This document shows positions 1 through 8,607 of a stretch of DNA of 50,525 nucleotides, in pieces. Position 1 is the first letter of the stretch; every line of letters starts with the position of its first letter. The DNA is from Bacteroidales bacterium. Its GTDB lineage: Bacteria > Bacteroidota > Bacteroidia > Bacteroidales > Tenuifilaceae. Under the pieces are notes generated by a model. It saw only the letters and a list, made by a program, of their open reading frames with translations. It was not told the origin of the DNA and searched no databases. The stretch spans positions 1 through 50,525 of the forward strand of contig JAFGDZ010000043.1 of assembly GCA_016931855.1 (NCBI GenBank), given 5' to 3'. The position numbers and the translations under genes were made by a program.

Positions 1-312
1 ACCGAAAGGGCGGGGCCACCGTACGTACGGGTCTCGTATACGGCGGTTCGCTAAGTCATAGGAAACAAAGCCATTTCAGGCCTTAGGACGTCACAAAGGT
101 GTGCTTGCTCATCCGGTTCACTAAGCCTCCTATCCAGTTTGCCGATTGCTTTTATTGCTTCTTATCGGTATCGGCATTTCCGCTACGCTCCAATTCTGTT
201 CGTCAGTACCAGAGCTTGTAGTCTCGCTTCCTTCGCTGCTTACCTCACGGCAAACCAGCTTGCGACTTACTAACGGTTCGGGGTGTCACCCCCGCCCGTA
301 AGGGACTCGCAC
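1..312 (-). mobile_element. Group II intron deletion derivative, cut by window edge
   Basis: Read on the minus strand, the segment starts with a GTGCGAG 5' end at 312 and continues with domain-I-like sequence containing AACCGTTAGTAAGTCGCAAG and GCAGCGAAGGAAGC. It then runs directly into a short reverse-transcriptase C-terminal-like tail ending in TAG, a domain V hairpin (16-46) and the start of domain VI at the left edge. A full intron would hold a reverse transcriptase of roughly 400-550 codons between these parts. Here only about 260 bases separate the 5' end from domain V, so the middle is deleted. The last codons before domain V align by eye with those in the relic at the right end. Mobility would need a reverse transcriptase supplied in trans. 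The class is not certain. Confidence 0.7.
16..46 (-). other. Group II intron domain V hairpin
   Basis: The minus strand reads CCGCCGTA, TACG, loop AGACC, CGTA, a two-base CG bulge, and TACGGTGG. This is the expected domain V shape: lower stem, two-base bulge, upper stem and small loop. The lower stem pairs throughout (one G-U), with CGC at the catalytic-triad position. Only two bases separate AGC at the end of the tail from this hairpin. Confidence 0.72.
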
Positions 313-470
313 CCTCTGGAATAATCTCATGCATCACTTTTGCGGTTTAATCCAGATAATTTGTATTTTCAACATTTTTCCAGAGCTTTCACAAAAGTGT
401 GCACATGCTCATGCTGGGCATACACAAGCAGTTACTTTCACTGGGGCTGATGATGCAGATGCAGATTTTT
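313..470. other. Palindromic non-coding segment beside the intron 5' end
   Basis: No gene is visible. TCTGGA (315-320) pairs with TCCAGA (351-356), and CACTTTTG (335-342) pairs with CAAAAGTG (392-399). The sequence upstream of the intron on its own strand is therefore a hairpin. Group IIC introns are known to insert next to terminator hairpins or in integron attC sites, so this may be the original target. That link is an inference. Confidence 0.4.
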
Positions 471-529
471 TATTACCTTTAGTTTAGTTTTTAACAGAGG
501 GTACCGCCACTGGCGGATAATCCCTCAGA
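471..529. repeat. Left copy of a ~60-bp edge repeat
   Basis: The unit begins TATTACCTTTA, passes TTTTAAC, and ends in a nested hairpin: GAGGG, then CCGCC-ACT-GGCGG, then CCCTC. A diverged copy with the same order of blocks (TATTACCTTTA, TTTTAAC, CTGGCGG, CTCCCT) lies at 50,308-50,366. Both copies sit close to a group II intron relic. Confidence 0.5.
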
Positions 530-574
530 ACTTTTAACCGTCAACACTTGACAGCAAGAAAAAAAGACAGATTT

Positions 575-2464
575 ATGAGAAAACTAATTCTATTAATTAC
601 AATTTGTTTGTTTTTTATAAAGACAAATGCACAAAATGACTACCAAGATCTAGAATATTTCAAAATGGGTTGCAAATTAGTTGATAGTTTAAAGTATAAC
701 GAAGCTATCTATTATTTTAATAAAGCTATAAAAGCAAATCCTGATAATACAATATATTTTTATAAAAGGGGTAATGCTTATTATCTTTTGAAAGATTTTG
801 CAAATGCAAAAGAAGATTTCTTACAATGTCTGAAAACCATTCCAGATGAACCAGTCTATCTTCATCTAGTTGGTATATGTAATGAGAAACTTGGTTTAAT
901 TCAAGAAGCAATTAATTACTACTCAAAAGCAATAGAACTCAACAACTCCGATGCTGACTTCTATAAAAGTAGGGCAACTCTTTTTTTAAAAATTGACAGT
1001 TTAAAACTTGCATTAAATGATTATAACTATGTATTGAGTTTCAACCCTCAAGATGGCAATACATATTACAATAGAGGGATAGTAAACTTTAAGTTGAAAG
1101 AAATAGAATCGGCATGTTCAGATTGGCGAAATGCAGATCTTTTGAATGTCAAAAATGCTTCTGATTATATCAATAAATTCTGCAAAAAAGGAGATTCCCC
1201 AAAACAGGTTTTAGCGAAAAACGATTTAGTTGAAATGCCTAAGTTTAACAATGAAAGCTATAAAAAATTACATAATTTCATTGCTCTTCAACTAAGATAC
1301 CCATTAAACGCTGCTGTAAATTGCCTGCAGGGCACAGTAATTTTAAAATTTATGGTAAAACACAATGGTGATATAGGTAATATTAAAGTAATAAATCCTG
1401 TTGAACCGGAACTAGATGAAGAAGCAATTAGAGTTATCAAATTATCAAATGGATTATGGCATGGAGGAACAGTTAATGGAAAACCATCAGATATTGAACT
1501 TACTTTTCCAATAACATTTCAACTTAAACCCGATTGTAGTGATGGTATAACTCACTTTATTAATAAAGGGTTAAAATATTTTAATGAATCTGACTTTTCC
1601 AATGCAATTACCTGTTTTTCCGAGGTAATAAAAAGAGATCCTTATAACAAGGAAATTATTAATAAAAGAATCCAAGCAAGAAAGATGATAAAGGATACTC
1701 TTGGAGCAAAAGAAGACATGAAACTATTAGATAATAGTTATTTTCAGTCAGTACTTTATTCGATAGTTGATAATGCGCAAGATACTTTATTAAATGTCAA
1801 GATATATTATGATAGTTTATGGAATATTTGTTCGCAAAACAACGCAAATTATTTTCGCCAAACAAAATGGAATAAAAGAACTAATTTTTTTGAAGGTGAA
1901 TTTAAAGACTATTCAATAAATGGTAGTTTAATATGTTCTGGTAAATACATAAATAAGAATAAAGTTGGAGAGTTTAATTACTATTATCAAAACGGAAACT
2001 TATTACTAAAAGGTTATTTTACTGATAATTTACCATCAAATACTTGGGAGTTTTATTTCGAAAATAGCAAAATATCTCATAAAATTGAAATCGAGCATAA
2101 CAATATAAATATAGAACAAGTTTATGATTCATTAGGTAACAATATGAATCTGATTGGTACATTTAAATCGACTCTAAGAATTCCAAATCACAAAAAAAGG
2201 TACAACCATCTGAATGTGTGTTATAAAAACAATAAGAAAAACGATAAATGGACTTTATTTGTAGATGAAGAGTTAGTTCTTAAAGAAACATATAAAAATG
2301 GATTATTTAAATCAGGAGAGTATTACTTGGAATCAAAGAAAATTAAAACACAGAATTCAAATATTATGTCATGGATATTAATACCATCAAACATTATAAG
2401 AACGGAACAACTTGTATTTGATAATGAAGATAACACTGAAGAGTATTCATTCATTAATAAATGA
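575..2464 (+). CDS. TPR / TonB C-terminal / MORN-like fusion protein
   Basis: The ATG at 575 gives 629 residues; an upstream TTG would only add a charged tail before the signal sequence. The N-terminus (MRKLILLITICLFFIKTNAQ) is a signal peptide or single anchor. About four TPR units follow (residues 25-190). Next comes a TonB C-terminal-like domain near residues 225-320, containing LRYPLNAAVNCLQGTVILKF and DEEAIRVI. A short second TPR-like stretch follows, then MORN/YwqK-like repeats (NGSLICSGKYINKNKVGEF, NGNLLLKGYF). TonB C-terminal domains normally contact outer-membrane receptors, and TPR and MORN repeats bind proteins. No known protein with this exact order comes to mind. The gene stands alone and is AT-rich next to the intron relic, so it may be accessory. 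Confidence 0.7.
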   Translation: MRKLILLITICLFFIKTNAQNDYQDLEYFKMGCKLVDSLKYNEAIYYFNKAIKANPDNTIYFYKRGNAYYLLKDFANAKEDFLQCLKTIPDEPVYLHLVGICNEKLGLIQEAINYYSKAIELNNSDADFYKSRATLFLKIDSLKLALNDYNYVLSFNPQDGNTYYNRGIVNFKLKEIESACSDWRNADLLNVKNASDYINKFCKKGDSPKQVLAKNDLVEMPKFNNESYKKLHNFIALQLRYPLNAAVNCLQGTVILKFMVKHNGDIGNIKVINPVEPELDEEAIRVIKLSNGLWHGGTVNGKPSDIELTFPITFQLKPDCSDGITHFINKGLKYFNESDFSNAITCFSEVIKRDPYNKEIINKRIQARKMIKDTLGAKEDMKLLDNSYFQSVLYSIVDNAQDTLLNVKIYYDSLWNICSQNNANYFRQTKWNKRTNFFEGEFKDYSINGSLICSGKYINKNKVGEFNYYYQNGNLLLKGYFTDNLPSNTWEFYFENSKISHKIEIEHNNINIEQVYDSLGNNMNLIGTFKSTLRIPNHKKRYNHLNVCYKNNKKNDKWTLFVDEELVLKETYKNGLFKSGEYYLESKKIKTQNSNIMSWILIPSNIIRTEQLVFDNEDNTEEYSFINK

Positions 2465-2674
2465 AAAATGCCCAGTTATCAACAGCGTATTTATTTTATT
2501 TGGACATTAAGAGCTTGTTAAGATTTTCTTGCAGAAAAAAATTTTCTGTTACCTTAGCGTTAATTTAAATATCTGCACTTAACTTCAGACTATTTTAAAT
2601 GCACTTATTGTGAGACACAGGACTAAATCAATTTATTAAAAGAACCGAACAGCAAAATTTCAAAAACCTTGTAT

Positions 2675-3898
2675 ATGACAAAAAGATTAATAATAGCCTT
2701 ACTTAGCATTATAAGCATAAATTCATACTGCCAAATCACATTTGAAAAGGGATATTTCATAAATGAAACCGACCAGAAAATAGAGTGCTATATTAAAAAC
2801 ATTGACTGGAAAAACAATCCAACTGAGTTCGACTATAAATTCACACTAAATGAAACAGCTAAAAGAGGAACCATTCAAACTGTAAAAGAGTTTGGAATTA
2901 ATGATGCAATAAAATACATCCGTTCAACAGTGAAGATAGATCGTTCCAAAGACAACACAGGCAACTTAAGTACTGATAGAGTTCCGAATTTTAGGGAGGA
3001 ACTGCTGTATCTGAGGGTGATCATAGAGGGACAGGCTTCGCTTTTATATTACAGAGATGGTAATTTAACTCGATTCTTCTACCAATTAAACAACTCAGAA
3101 ATAACCCAATTAGTACATAAACGTTACTTAATTAACAACAAAGTTGCCCAAAACAACCTCTTCAGACAGCAACTGCTTCTAGCTCTAAAATGTAAAGACA
3201 TTAGAACTAACGACATTACCAAATTAAGTTATGAGAGAAGGAGTCTAAAGCGCATTTTCATACAATACAATAGCTGTAATAATTATAACTATACTAATTA
3301 CGAGCCGAAGAATAAAAAAGACTTATTCAGTTTGTCGCTTAGACCTAGTATTAGTTTTAGTAGTTTAAACATTGATAACACAACTGCAAAATCATTTAAT
3401 ACTGATTTTGAAAGCAAAACAACCTTTAGATTAGGAGTCGAAACGGAATTCATTTTACCTTTTAACAAAAACAAATGGAGTATAGTAATTGAGCCAACAT
3501 ATCAGTATTTCAAAGCAGAAAACAGAACTCAAGTAAGTTACATTTCTGGAGGAGAACTAATTAAAAGCATAAACTATCAATCAATAGAGCTACCCGTTGG
3601 GATTAGACATTACTTTTTTTTAAGCAATTATTCAAAAGTTTTCGCCAACATTTCATTCATATCTGATTTTACGCTGGGTTCATCTTCTATTGATTTCAAA
3701 AGAAATGACGGATCAACTCTTAATTCATTAAAAATTAAGCCTAGGAAAAACTTTGCATTAGGAGTTGGCTATAAGCATAAAGACAGATTTAGCATCGAAA
3801 TAAGATATCAAACAAGGCGTGACATCCTAGGTAGCTATCTTAGCTGGTACTCAAACTACAAAACAACATCAATAATATTTGGGTACTCATTGCGTTAA
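2675..3898 (+). CDS. Secreted outer-membrane beta-barrel protein, PorT-like
   Basis: The ATG at 2675 gives 407 residues; a TTG two codons earlier is less likely. A signal peptide (MTKRLIIALLSIISINSYCQ) is followed by a polar domain of about 190 residues. The C-terminal half has alternating amphipathic strands typical of a small barrel (FSLSLRPSISFSS, FRLGVETEFILPF, WSIVIEPTYQYF, FALGVGYKHKDRFSIEIRY). It ends with aromatic strands (SIIFGYSLR). This layout is common in Bacteroidota proteins annotated as PorT-family or outer-membrane beta-barrel proteins, whose roles are mostly unknown. No linked gene suggests a substrate. It is AT-rich like its upstream neighbour. Confidence 0.65.
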   Translation: MTKRLIIALLSIISINSYCQITFEKGYFINETDQKIECYIKNIDWKNNPTEFDYKFTLNETAKRGTIQTVKEFGINDAIKYIRSTVKIDRSKDNTGNLSTDRVPNFREELLYLRVIIEGQASLLYYRDGNLTRFFYQLNNSEITQLVHKRYLINNKVAQNNLFRQQLLLALKCKDIRTNDITKLSYERRSLKRIFIQYNSCNNYNYTNYEPKNKKDLFSLSLRPSISFSSLNIDNTTAKSFNTDFESKTTFRLGVETEFILPFNKNKWSIVIEPTYQYFKAENRTQVSYISGGELIKSINYQSIELPVGIRHYFFLSNYSKVFANISFISDFTLGSSSIDFKRNDGSTLNSLKIKPRKNFALGVGYKHKDRFSIEIRYQTRRDILGSYLSWYSNYKTTSIIFGYSLR

Positions 3899-4032
3899 AC
3901 CCCAAGCAACCGTCACAAAACATCAAAAAACAACAAAAGCAGCGAAGCATGGGTGCTACTTATATCCCTTTTTATGATGATTTGAAAAATCTAAACAGGC
4001 TCTAAAACAAAAACACATTTAACACCAAAAAC

Positions 4033-4494
4033 ATGGTGAGAATAGAAAAGATTACCCAAAACAAGAAGCAATTTCTAGACCTTTTGCTACTTGCCGATGA
4101 GCAGGAGAACATGATTGACAAGTATTTGCCTACAGGCGATCTTTTTGCACTGTACGATGGGGACTTAAAAAGTGTTTGTGTTGTAGCGGCAGTAAACAGC
4201 GAAACCTGCGAGCTAAAAAACATTGCTACATACGAGAAATACAGAGGAAAAGGTTATGGTAGAGCATTGATAAACTTTATTTCTGAATTCTACAAAAACA
4301 CCTACCTAACAATGCTTGTAGGCACTGGAGAAACACCTGCCATACTCTCCTATTATAAAAGTTGTGGCTTTGAGGAGTCGCATAGGGTGAAGAATTTCTT
4401 TACCGACAATTATGATCACCCAATGTTTGAGGGAGACGTACAACTAGTTGATATGGTTTACCTTAAAAGGAGTTTACAGAGCACGAAAATATAG
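4033..4494 (+). CDS. GNAT-family N-acetyltransferase
   Basis: The 153-residue protein has the GNAT fold pattern. The acetyl-CoA pyrophosphate-binding motif A reads [11 protein letters not shown] (about residues 70-80) and is preceded by the beta-4 strand [11 protein letters not shown]. The later segment [14 protein letters not shown] matches motif B, where the aromatic residues and CGF are typical of family members. GNAT enzymes move an acetyl group from acetyl-CoA to an amine; the substrate cannot be read here. There is no signal peptide, so it is cytosolic. It is flanked by non-coding gaps and is probably transcribed alone. Confidence 0.85.
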   Translation: MVRIEKITQNKKQFLDLLLLADEQENMIDKYLPTGDLFALYDGDLKSVCVVAAVNSETCELKNIATYEKYRGKGYGRALINFISEFYKNTYLTMLVGTGETPAILSYYKSCGFEESHRVKNFFTDNYDHPMFEGDVQLVDMVYLKRSLQSTKI

Positions 4495-4589
4495 AACAAC
4501 AGACTGTTACTATAAATTGAACTTACTCCAAGATTTATGCAACCTGCATATTTGCAAAAAGAAAAGTAGATTTTACACTCAACCATAAG

Positions 4590-4602
4590 CCCCTGCAAGG
4601 GG
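4590..4602 (+). terminator. Weak terminator-like hairpin
   Basis: CCCCT-GCA-AGGGG forms a short perfect stem followed by TTTAATTGTTTTAT, about 95 bases after the acetyltransferase stop. The stem is only five pairs, so this is a weak call. The rest of the 4495-4761 gap shows nothing else. Confidence 0.3.
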
Positions 4603-4761
4603 TTTAATTGTTTTATAACACCAGGAGAGCTAGCGCGAAATCAGCCTATTTTAACTAGGTTTGATTCATGAAATGTTAATACTACTAGCGCCTACCTATG
4701 AAGATGCCAGTAGTAAGAGTACGAAGTCTAATTAAGTTGCTTAAATCGAAAACGACCAAAC

Positions 4762-5790
4762 ATGAAGAAAAATGCCTTGCTAATTTTTATCAATCTGATA
4801 TTGATAAATTCCTTTTGCTACTCACATCAATCAAAAGACAGTGCTATAGCAAGTAACGACACGATAAAATCTATCGTCCCAATTAGCGAAGAGGTTTTTG
4901 TTGAAAGTGCTAATACAACGCTATACCTAAAAATAAAGGGACAAGACAGGACAAAACCAGTAATTCTATTCCTACATGGAGGGCCTGGTGATATTTTTTT
5001 AGGTCTATTATCATTTGAAGTTTACGCAGGGAAAGAGCTAGAAAAAGATTTTGTTGTTGCCTACCTGCATCAAAGAGGAATGGGAAATTCTCCTGCTGTT
5101 GCCGACAGCACACAAACCATTAAAAATCACGTAAAGGACGTAGGAAACGTTGTTGACTACTTAACAAAAGAGTTTGACACCCCCAAAATTAGCTTGATGG
5201 GGCACTCCTGGGGTGGTTTACTAGGCTTTTACTACCTGATAGAGGACGACAGCAAAGTAGATCGGTTTATCACTGTTGCTAGTCCAATTAACATGGAAAA
5301 GACAAACAGGAAGAGCCATGAAGAGACACTTAAGTGGGCTAAAGCAGAGAATAATACAAATGCAATTACCGATTTGACCGAGAAAGCAATGCCCCCTTAC
5401 AATTTCGAGAAGCAATTAGTAAAAAACAGCTGGGCAGGACAAGCCGGAGGAAATATTGGCAAGAACTTCTCTTTCCAGAGAATAGTAACCGAAACAGAGT
5501 TCAAAGAGTTTAAAAAGGAGTGGCAAATTGCACAGATGAACGTAATAAAAGCAATGTTTGATGAAATTAACAGCTCAAACATCGAAAGCCAGATAAATAA
5601 CACCTCGATCCCTGTTCTATTCATAGCAGGTAGAAACGACACCTATGTAACGGCTAGCTGCGTAGAGGAGGCGTTTAGCCTTTACCAATCAGAAAAGGAG
5701 TTGAAAGTTTTTGAGAATAGCCATCACCTTGTTTATGTTGACGAACCCGAGTTGTTTGTACAAACCATAAAGGATTTTATAACAAAATAA
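4762..5790 (+). CDS. Secreted alpha/beta hydrolase, proline-iminopeptidase-like
   Basis: The 342-residue protein starts with a signal peptide (MKKNALLIFINLILINSFCY). The oxyanion-hole motif HGGPG lies at residues 72-76. The nucleophile elbow GHSWGG places Ser149. An acid follows in FIAGRNDTYV (Asp293), and a histidine in ENSHHLVYVDEP (His321 or His322). HGGPG with GHSWGG is characteristic of the S33 proline iminopeptidase branch, which releases N-terminal residues or hydrolyses small esters. The signal peptide is unusual for S33 enzymes, which are often cytosolic, so periplasmic scavenging is more likely. A strong terminator follows about 20 bases after the stop. The substrate is unknown. Confidence 0.85.
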   Translation: MKKNALLIFINLILINSFCYSHQSKDSAIASNDTIKSIVPISEEVFVESANTTLYLKIKGQDRTKPVILFLHGGPGDIFLGLLSFEVYAGKELEKDFVVAYLHQRGMGNSPAVADSTQTIKNHVKDVGNVVDYLTKEFDTPKISLMGHSWGGLLGFYYLIEDDSKVDRFITVASPINMEKTNRKSHEETLKWAKAENNTNAITDLTEKAMPPYNFEKQLVKNSWAGQAGGNIGKNFSFQRIVTETEFKEFKKEWQIAQMNVIKAMFDEINSSNIESQINNTSIPVLFIAGRNDTYVTASCVEEAFSLYQSEKELKVFENSHHLVYVDEPELFVQTIKDFITK

Positions 5791-5810
5791 AAGCCCAAAG
5801 ACCATGAAAG

Positions 5811-5848
5811 AGGCTCTCTACATCAGATAGAACTGATGTGGAGAGCCT
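5811..5848 (+). terminator. Rho-independent terminator after the hydrolase
   Basis: AGGCTCTC, one unpaired base and ACATCAG pair with CTGATGT, one unpaired base and GAGAGCCT around a six-base loop, followed by TTCTGTTTT. It ends the hydrolase transcript. The rest of the 5791-6146 gap holds only a possible promoter. Confidence 0.8.
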
Positions 5849-6034
5849 TTCTGTTTTCAACATGCTAAAATCGCTCATAGGTTAAAAACACAAAACAAAA
5901 TTCGCCCTTACTTACAATAAAACGTTTATATTCAAAATATACGATAATACATTTAATGCGAATTACAGAAATCCGAAACACTTCTCATATATAAAACAAA
6001 CAAGTAGTTGAACACAACAACAGAACCTTTTTAA

Positions 6035-6042
6035 TACCTTTA
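6035..6042 (+). promoter_or_regulatory. Possible -7 element before the prolyl oligopeptidase
   Basis: TACCTTTA differs by one base from the Bacteroidota -7 consensus TAnnTTTG and lies about 105 bases before the start codon at 6147. A TTG at 6008-6010 could be the -33 element, although the spacing is a little long. Confidence 0.3.
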
Positions 6043-6146
6043 GTTTATGTTTTGCTCAGTAAAAGACTAATAAAAGATGTTATAACGATGTAAAACAACG
6101 CTTCACTATAGACATGCAACCATTGACGTTAAAACCATAATTATCA

Positions 6147-8300
6147 ATGAAAAGAGTTACCCTTTTAGCGCTACTTTTTGGATTACTAAACCTAGCACAT
6201 GGACAAAAAGAGTTCAGTTACCCAATTACCTTTAGCGACACAACAGCGGACACATACTTTGGCGATAGGATTAGCGACCCCTACCGCTGGATGGAAAACC
6301 CGTCCGATCCACGTTTACTAACCTGGCTAGAGGAGCAACAAAATTTCACAAAAAAGGTATCGAATGGACAAACTCGCAAATGGGAGCTGCGCGCCCAACT
6401 TGTGTCCATGTATCACGATGTAAACAGGGATAAGATTAGCAGCTATAGGGAACGAAACAAGAAGTTCACAAACAAGTATGATTTTGAGGAGAAGCTTACC
6501 AACTTCAGCAAATCGAGTGACCTGCTTTTCAAACTTCGCGACAGCCAAAACTACAGGCTGCTAATAAAGGCAAAGGACTACCAAAAGCAAAAAGGGGATA
6601 AAATAGACTACACATCAAAAATTGTTAACGAAGTTAACGACCTTGCGGTTGTAACCATATCGGTAAACGGGAGCGACTGGAACACAGGATATACCTTCAA
6701 CCTAAAAAGTGGGCAACGCCTCCCTCATGTTCTTCAAAACCTAAAAGGATCTAACGTTTGCTGGTTTGGCAACACATTGTACTTTGATGCCTATAACACA
6801 CCCGCCAAAGGCCGTGAACTGCTGGATAAAGGCATGGGACAGAAGCTATACAAACTTGAGATAGGGAAGGACTCCTTACCCCAGCTACTTTACACAAATC
6901 CCGATACCACAGGAACCAATCCGTTCAGATATACCATTGAGGATGGGAAACTATTCATTTACCACTTCTTAAAATCGAGAAACACCTATTACAACGCCAT
7001 ATCGTGTGCCGACTTAAGCTCCACGCCATTCTTTCCAAGGAACTTTATAGTTTACCCCAACGAAGAGAACATTCGATTAAGTGTTGTTCACACATCCAAC
7101 GACTCCGTTTGGCTAAAAACTAACTGGAACGCACCCAATGGCATGGTACTTCTGGCCAATGTAAACACACCAAACAAACTCTCGGAGTTTGTTCCACAAT
7201 ACGACATGGTTCTTGAGCAAGTGAATCAACTAGGGAAAGATAAGCTAGCCCTTATCTACTTGCACAACGGGCAAAACATTGCGCTGATTTACAATCATAA
7301 GGGAGAACTCCTTAAAAAAATTGATTTTCCTAAGGGAAAAAGGGTTAGGTATTTTTACGAAGTAGATGACGTTAGCCACACCAACTTTAGCGTAACCTCG
7401 TTCTTTCATCCCGACCTGCTTTACCAAATATCGCTAAGCGACCTTCAGTTTACACCCGTTGAAGCGCTAACAGTACCATACGATGTAACGAACCTTGAAA
7501 CTAGGTATGTATCGTACCCATCCAACGATGGGGACGAAGTTGCTATGTACATAACATGCCGAAAGGATGTTAAGCTAAACGGGAAAAACCCCGTGATGAT
7601 ATATGGTTATGGAGGCTATGGTTCTGTTGTTGAACCGTTTTTTGAGCAAAGCATAGCGCTGTTTATTGCCCATGGCGGAATACTTGCAGTACCCAATGTA
7701 CGTGGTGGCGGGGCAAAGGGGAGCAACTGGGCTATGGCTGGAAGAAGGCTGAATAAACAAAATGCCATAAACGATTTCATTAGTGCAGCAGAGTACCTGA
7801 TAAAAGAGAAGTACACCCAACCCGAGAAAATTGTAGCCAATGGGGCATCGCATGGAGGCCTACTTGTTACTGCTGCAATGATTCAAAGGCCAGAGCTTTT
7901 TAAGGCGGTAATAGCCGAAGCTGGCCCCTACGACATGCTTCGGTTTAACCATTACACTGTAGGAGGTGTAAACACAAATCTTTTGGAATTTGGAGCGCCC
8001 AACAATCAGGATGACTACCAGAACCTACGCTCCTACTCCCCATTGCACAACATAAAAGAGAATGTGAAGTATCCCAATCTACTGCTTATAACAGGCGACT
8101 CCGACGATAGGGTTCCCCCGCTCCACTCCTACAAGTTTATGGCATCGTTACAAGCAACAGCCGACAAAACTGGCCTATACACACTTTACGTTACAAAAGG
8201 AGCAGGCCATGGCGGAGCGTTAACCCAAACCGACTTTGAGGATTTACTGCTCTTCAAGTACTATTTTCTGTTTGATAATCTGAAAATTGACTTTTATTAA
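6147..8300 (+). CDS. Prolyl oligopeptidase, S9A family
   Basis: The 717-residue secreted protein starts with a signal peptide ending near GLLNLAHGQ. Typical S9A landmarks follow in order: DPYRWMEN near residue 44, a central seven-bladed propeller (about 90-440), then the catalytic hydrolase domain with GYGGYGS, NVRGGGAKGS and the nucleophile GASHGG (Ser568). The acid lies in GDSDDRVPPLHS (about 650-661) and the histidine in GAGHGG (His688). The nucleophile motif reads GASHGG rather than the more usual GGSNGG. The enzyme cuts short proline-containing peptides after proline, and fits with the S46 peptidases and S33-like hydrolase elsewhere in the window. It appears to be a single-gene unit with its own terminator. 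Confidence 0.93.
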   Translation: MKRVTLLALLFGLLNLAHGQKEFSYPITFSDTTADTYFGDRISDPYRWMENPSDPRLLTWLEEQQNFTKKVSNGQTRKWELRAQLVSMYHDVNRDKISSYRERNKKFTNKYDFEEKLTNFSKSSDLLFKLRDSQNYRLLIKAKDYQKQKGDKIDYTSKIVNEVNDLAVVTISVNGSDWNTGYTFNLKSGQRLPHVLQNLKGSNVCWFGNTLYFDAYNTPAKGRELLDKGMGQKLYKLEIGKDSLPQLLYTNPDTTGTNPFRYTIEDGKLFIYHFLKSRNTYYNAISCADLSSTPFFPRNFIVYPNEENIRLSVVHTSNDSVWLKTNWNAPNGMVLLANVNTPNKLSEFVPQYDMVLEQVNQLGKDKLALIYLHNGQNIALIYNHKGELLKKIDFPKGKRVRYFYEVDDVSHTNFSVTSFFHPDLLYQISLSDLQFTPVEALTVPYDVTNLETRYVSYPSNDGDEVAMYITCRKDVKLNGKNPVMIYGYGGYGSVVEPFFEQSIALFIAHGGILAVPNVRGGGAKGSNWAMAGRRLNKQNAINDFISAAEYLIKEKYTQPEKIVANGASHGGLLVTAAMIQRPELFKAVIAEAGPYDMLRFNHYTVGGVNTNLLEFGAPNNQDDYQNLRSYSPLHNIKENVKYPNLLLITGDSDDRVPPLHSYKFMASLQATADKTGLYTLYVTKGAGHGGALTQTDFEDLLLFKYYFLFDNLKIDFY

Positions 8301-8388
8301 TAGAATTTACGGCCAAGCATTGAATGCTATAAAGTAATAACACTTGAAAACTGGCTTTCATATCAAAAGTACAACTCAAGTTAATAGA

Positions 8389-8420
8389 GGGTATTAACAA
8401 AATAAGTCAATGCCCTTTTT
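8389..8420 (+). terminator. Probable terminator after the prolyl oligopeptidase
   Basis: GGGTATT pairs with AATGCCC (one G-U pair) around a 13-base loop and runs into TTTTT. The remaining part of the 8301-8607 gap is AT-rich and shows nothing else recognisable. Confidence 0.5.
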
Positions 8421-8607
8421 CTATCATCATAAAGCGCATTGTTACTTTAATTCTACCTCTAATCAGCATAATAATCATGGGGGAAATCCCAACAAATAGC
8501 TGGAGCGATTTTTTAATTGAAACTTCAATAATTTCATTTTCATAATTTTTTTTCATTACATTAACCCATCAATAATAAAACTGAATGCCCATTAATAATT
8601 GATTAAG

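Noticed and set aside
1-547. Functional integron at the window edge
   Set aside because: There is no integrase gene in the window and the attC-like sites deviate from consensus, so only likeness can be claimed.
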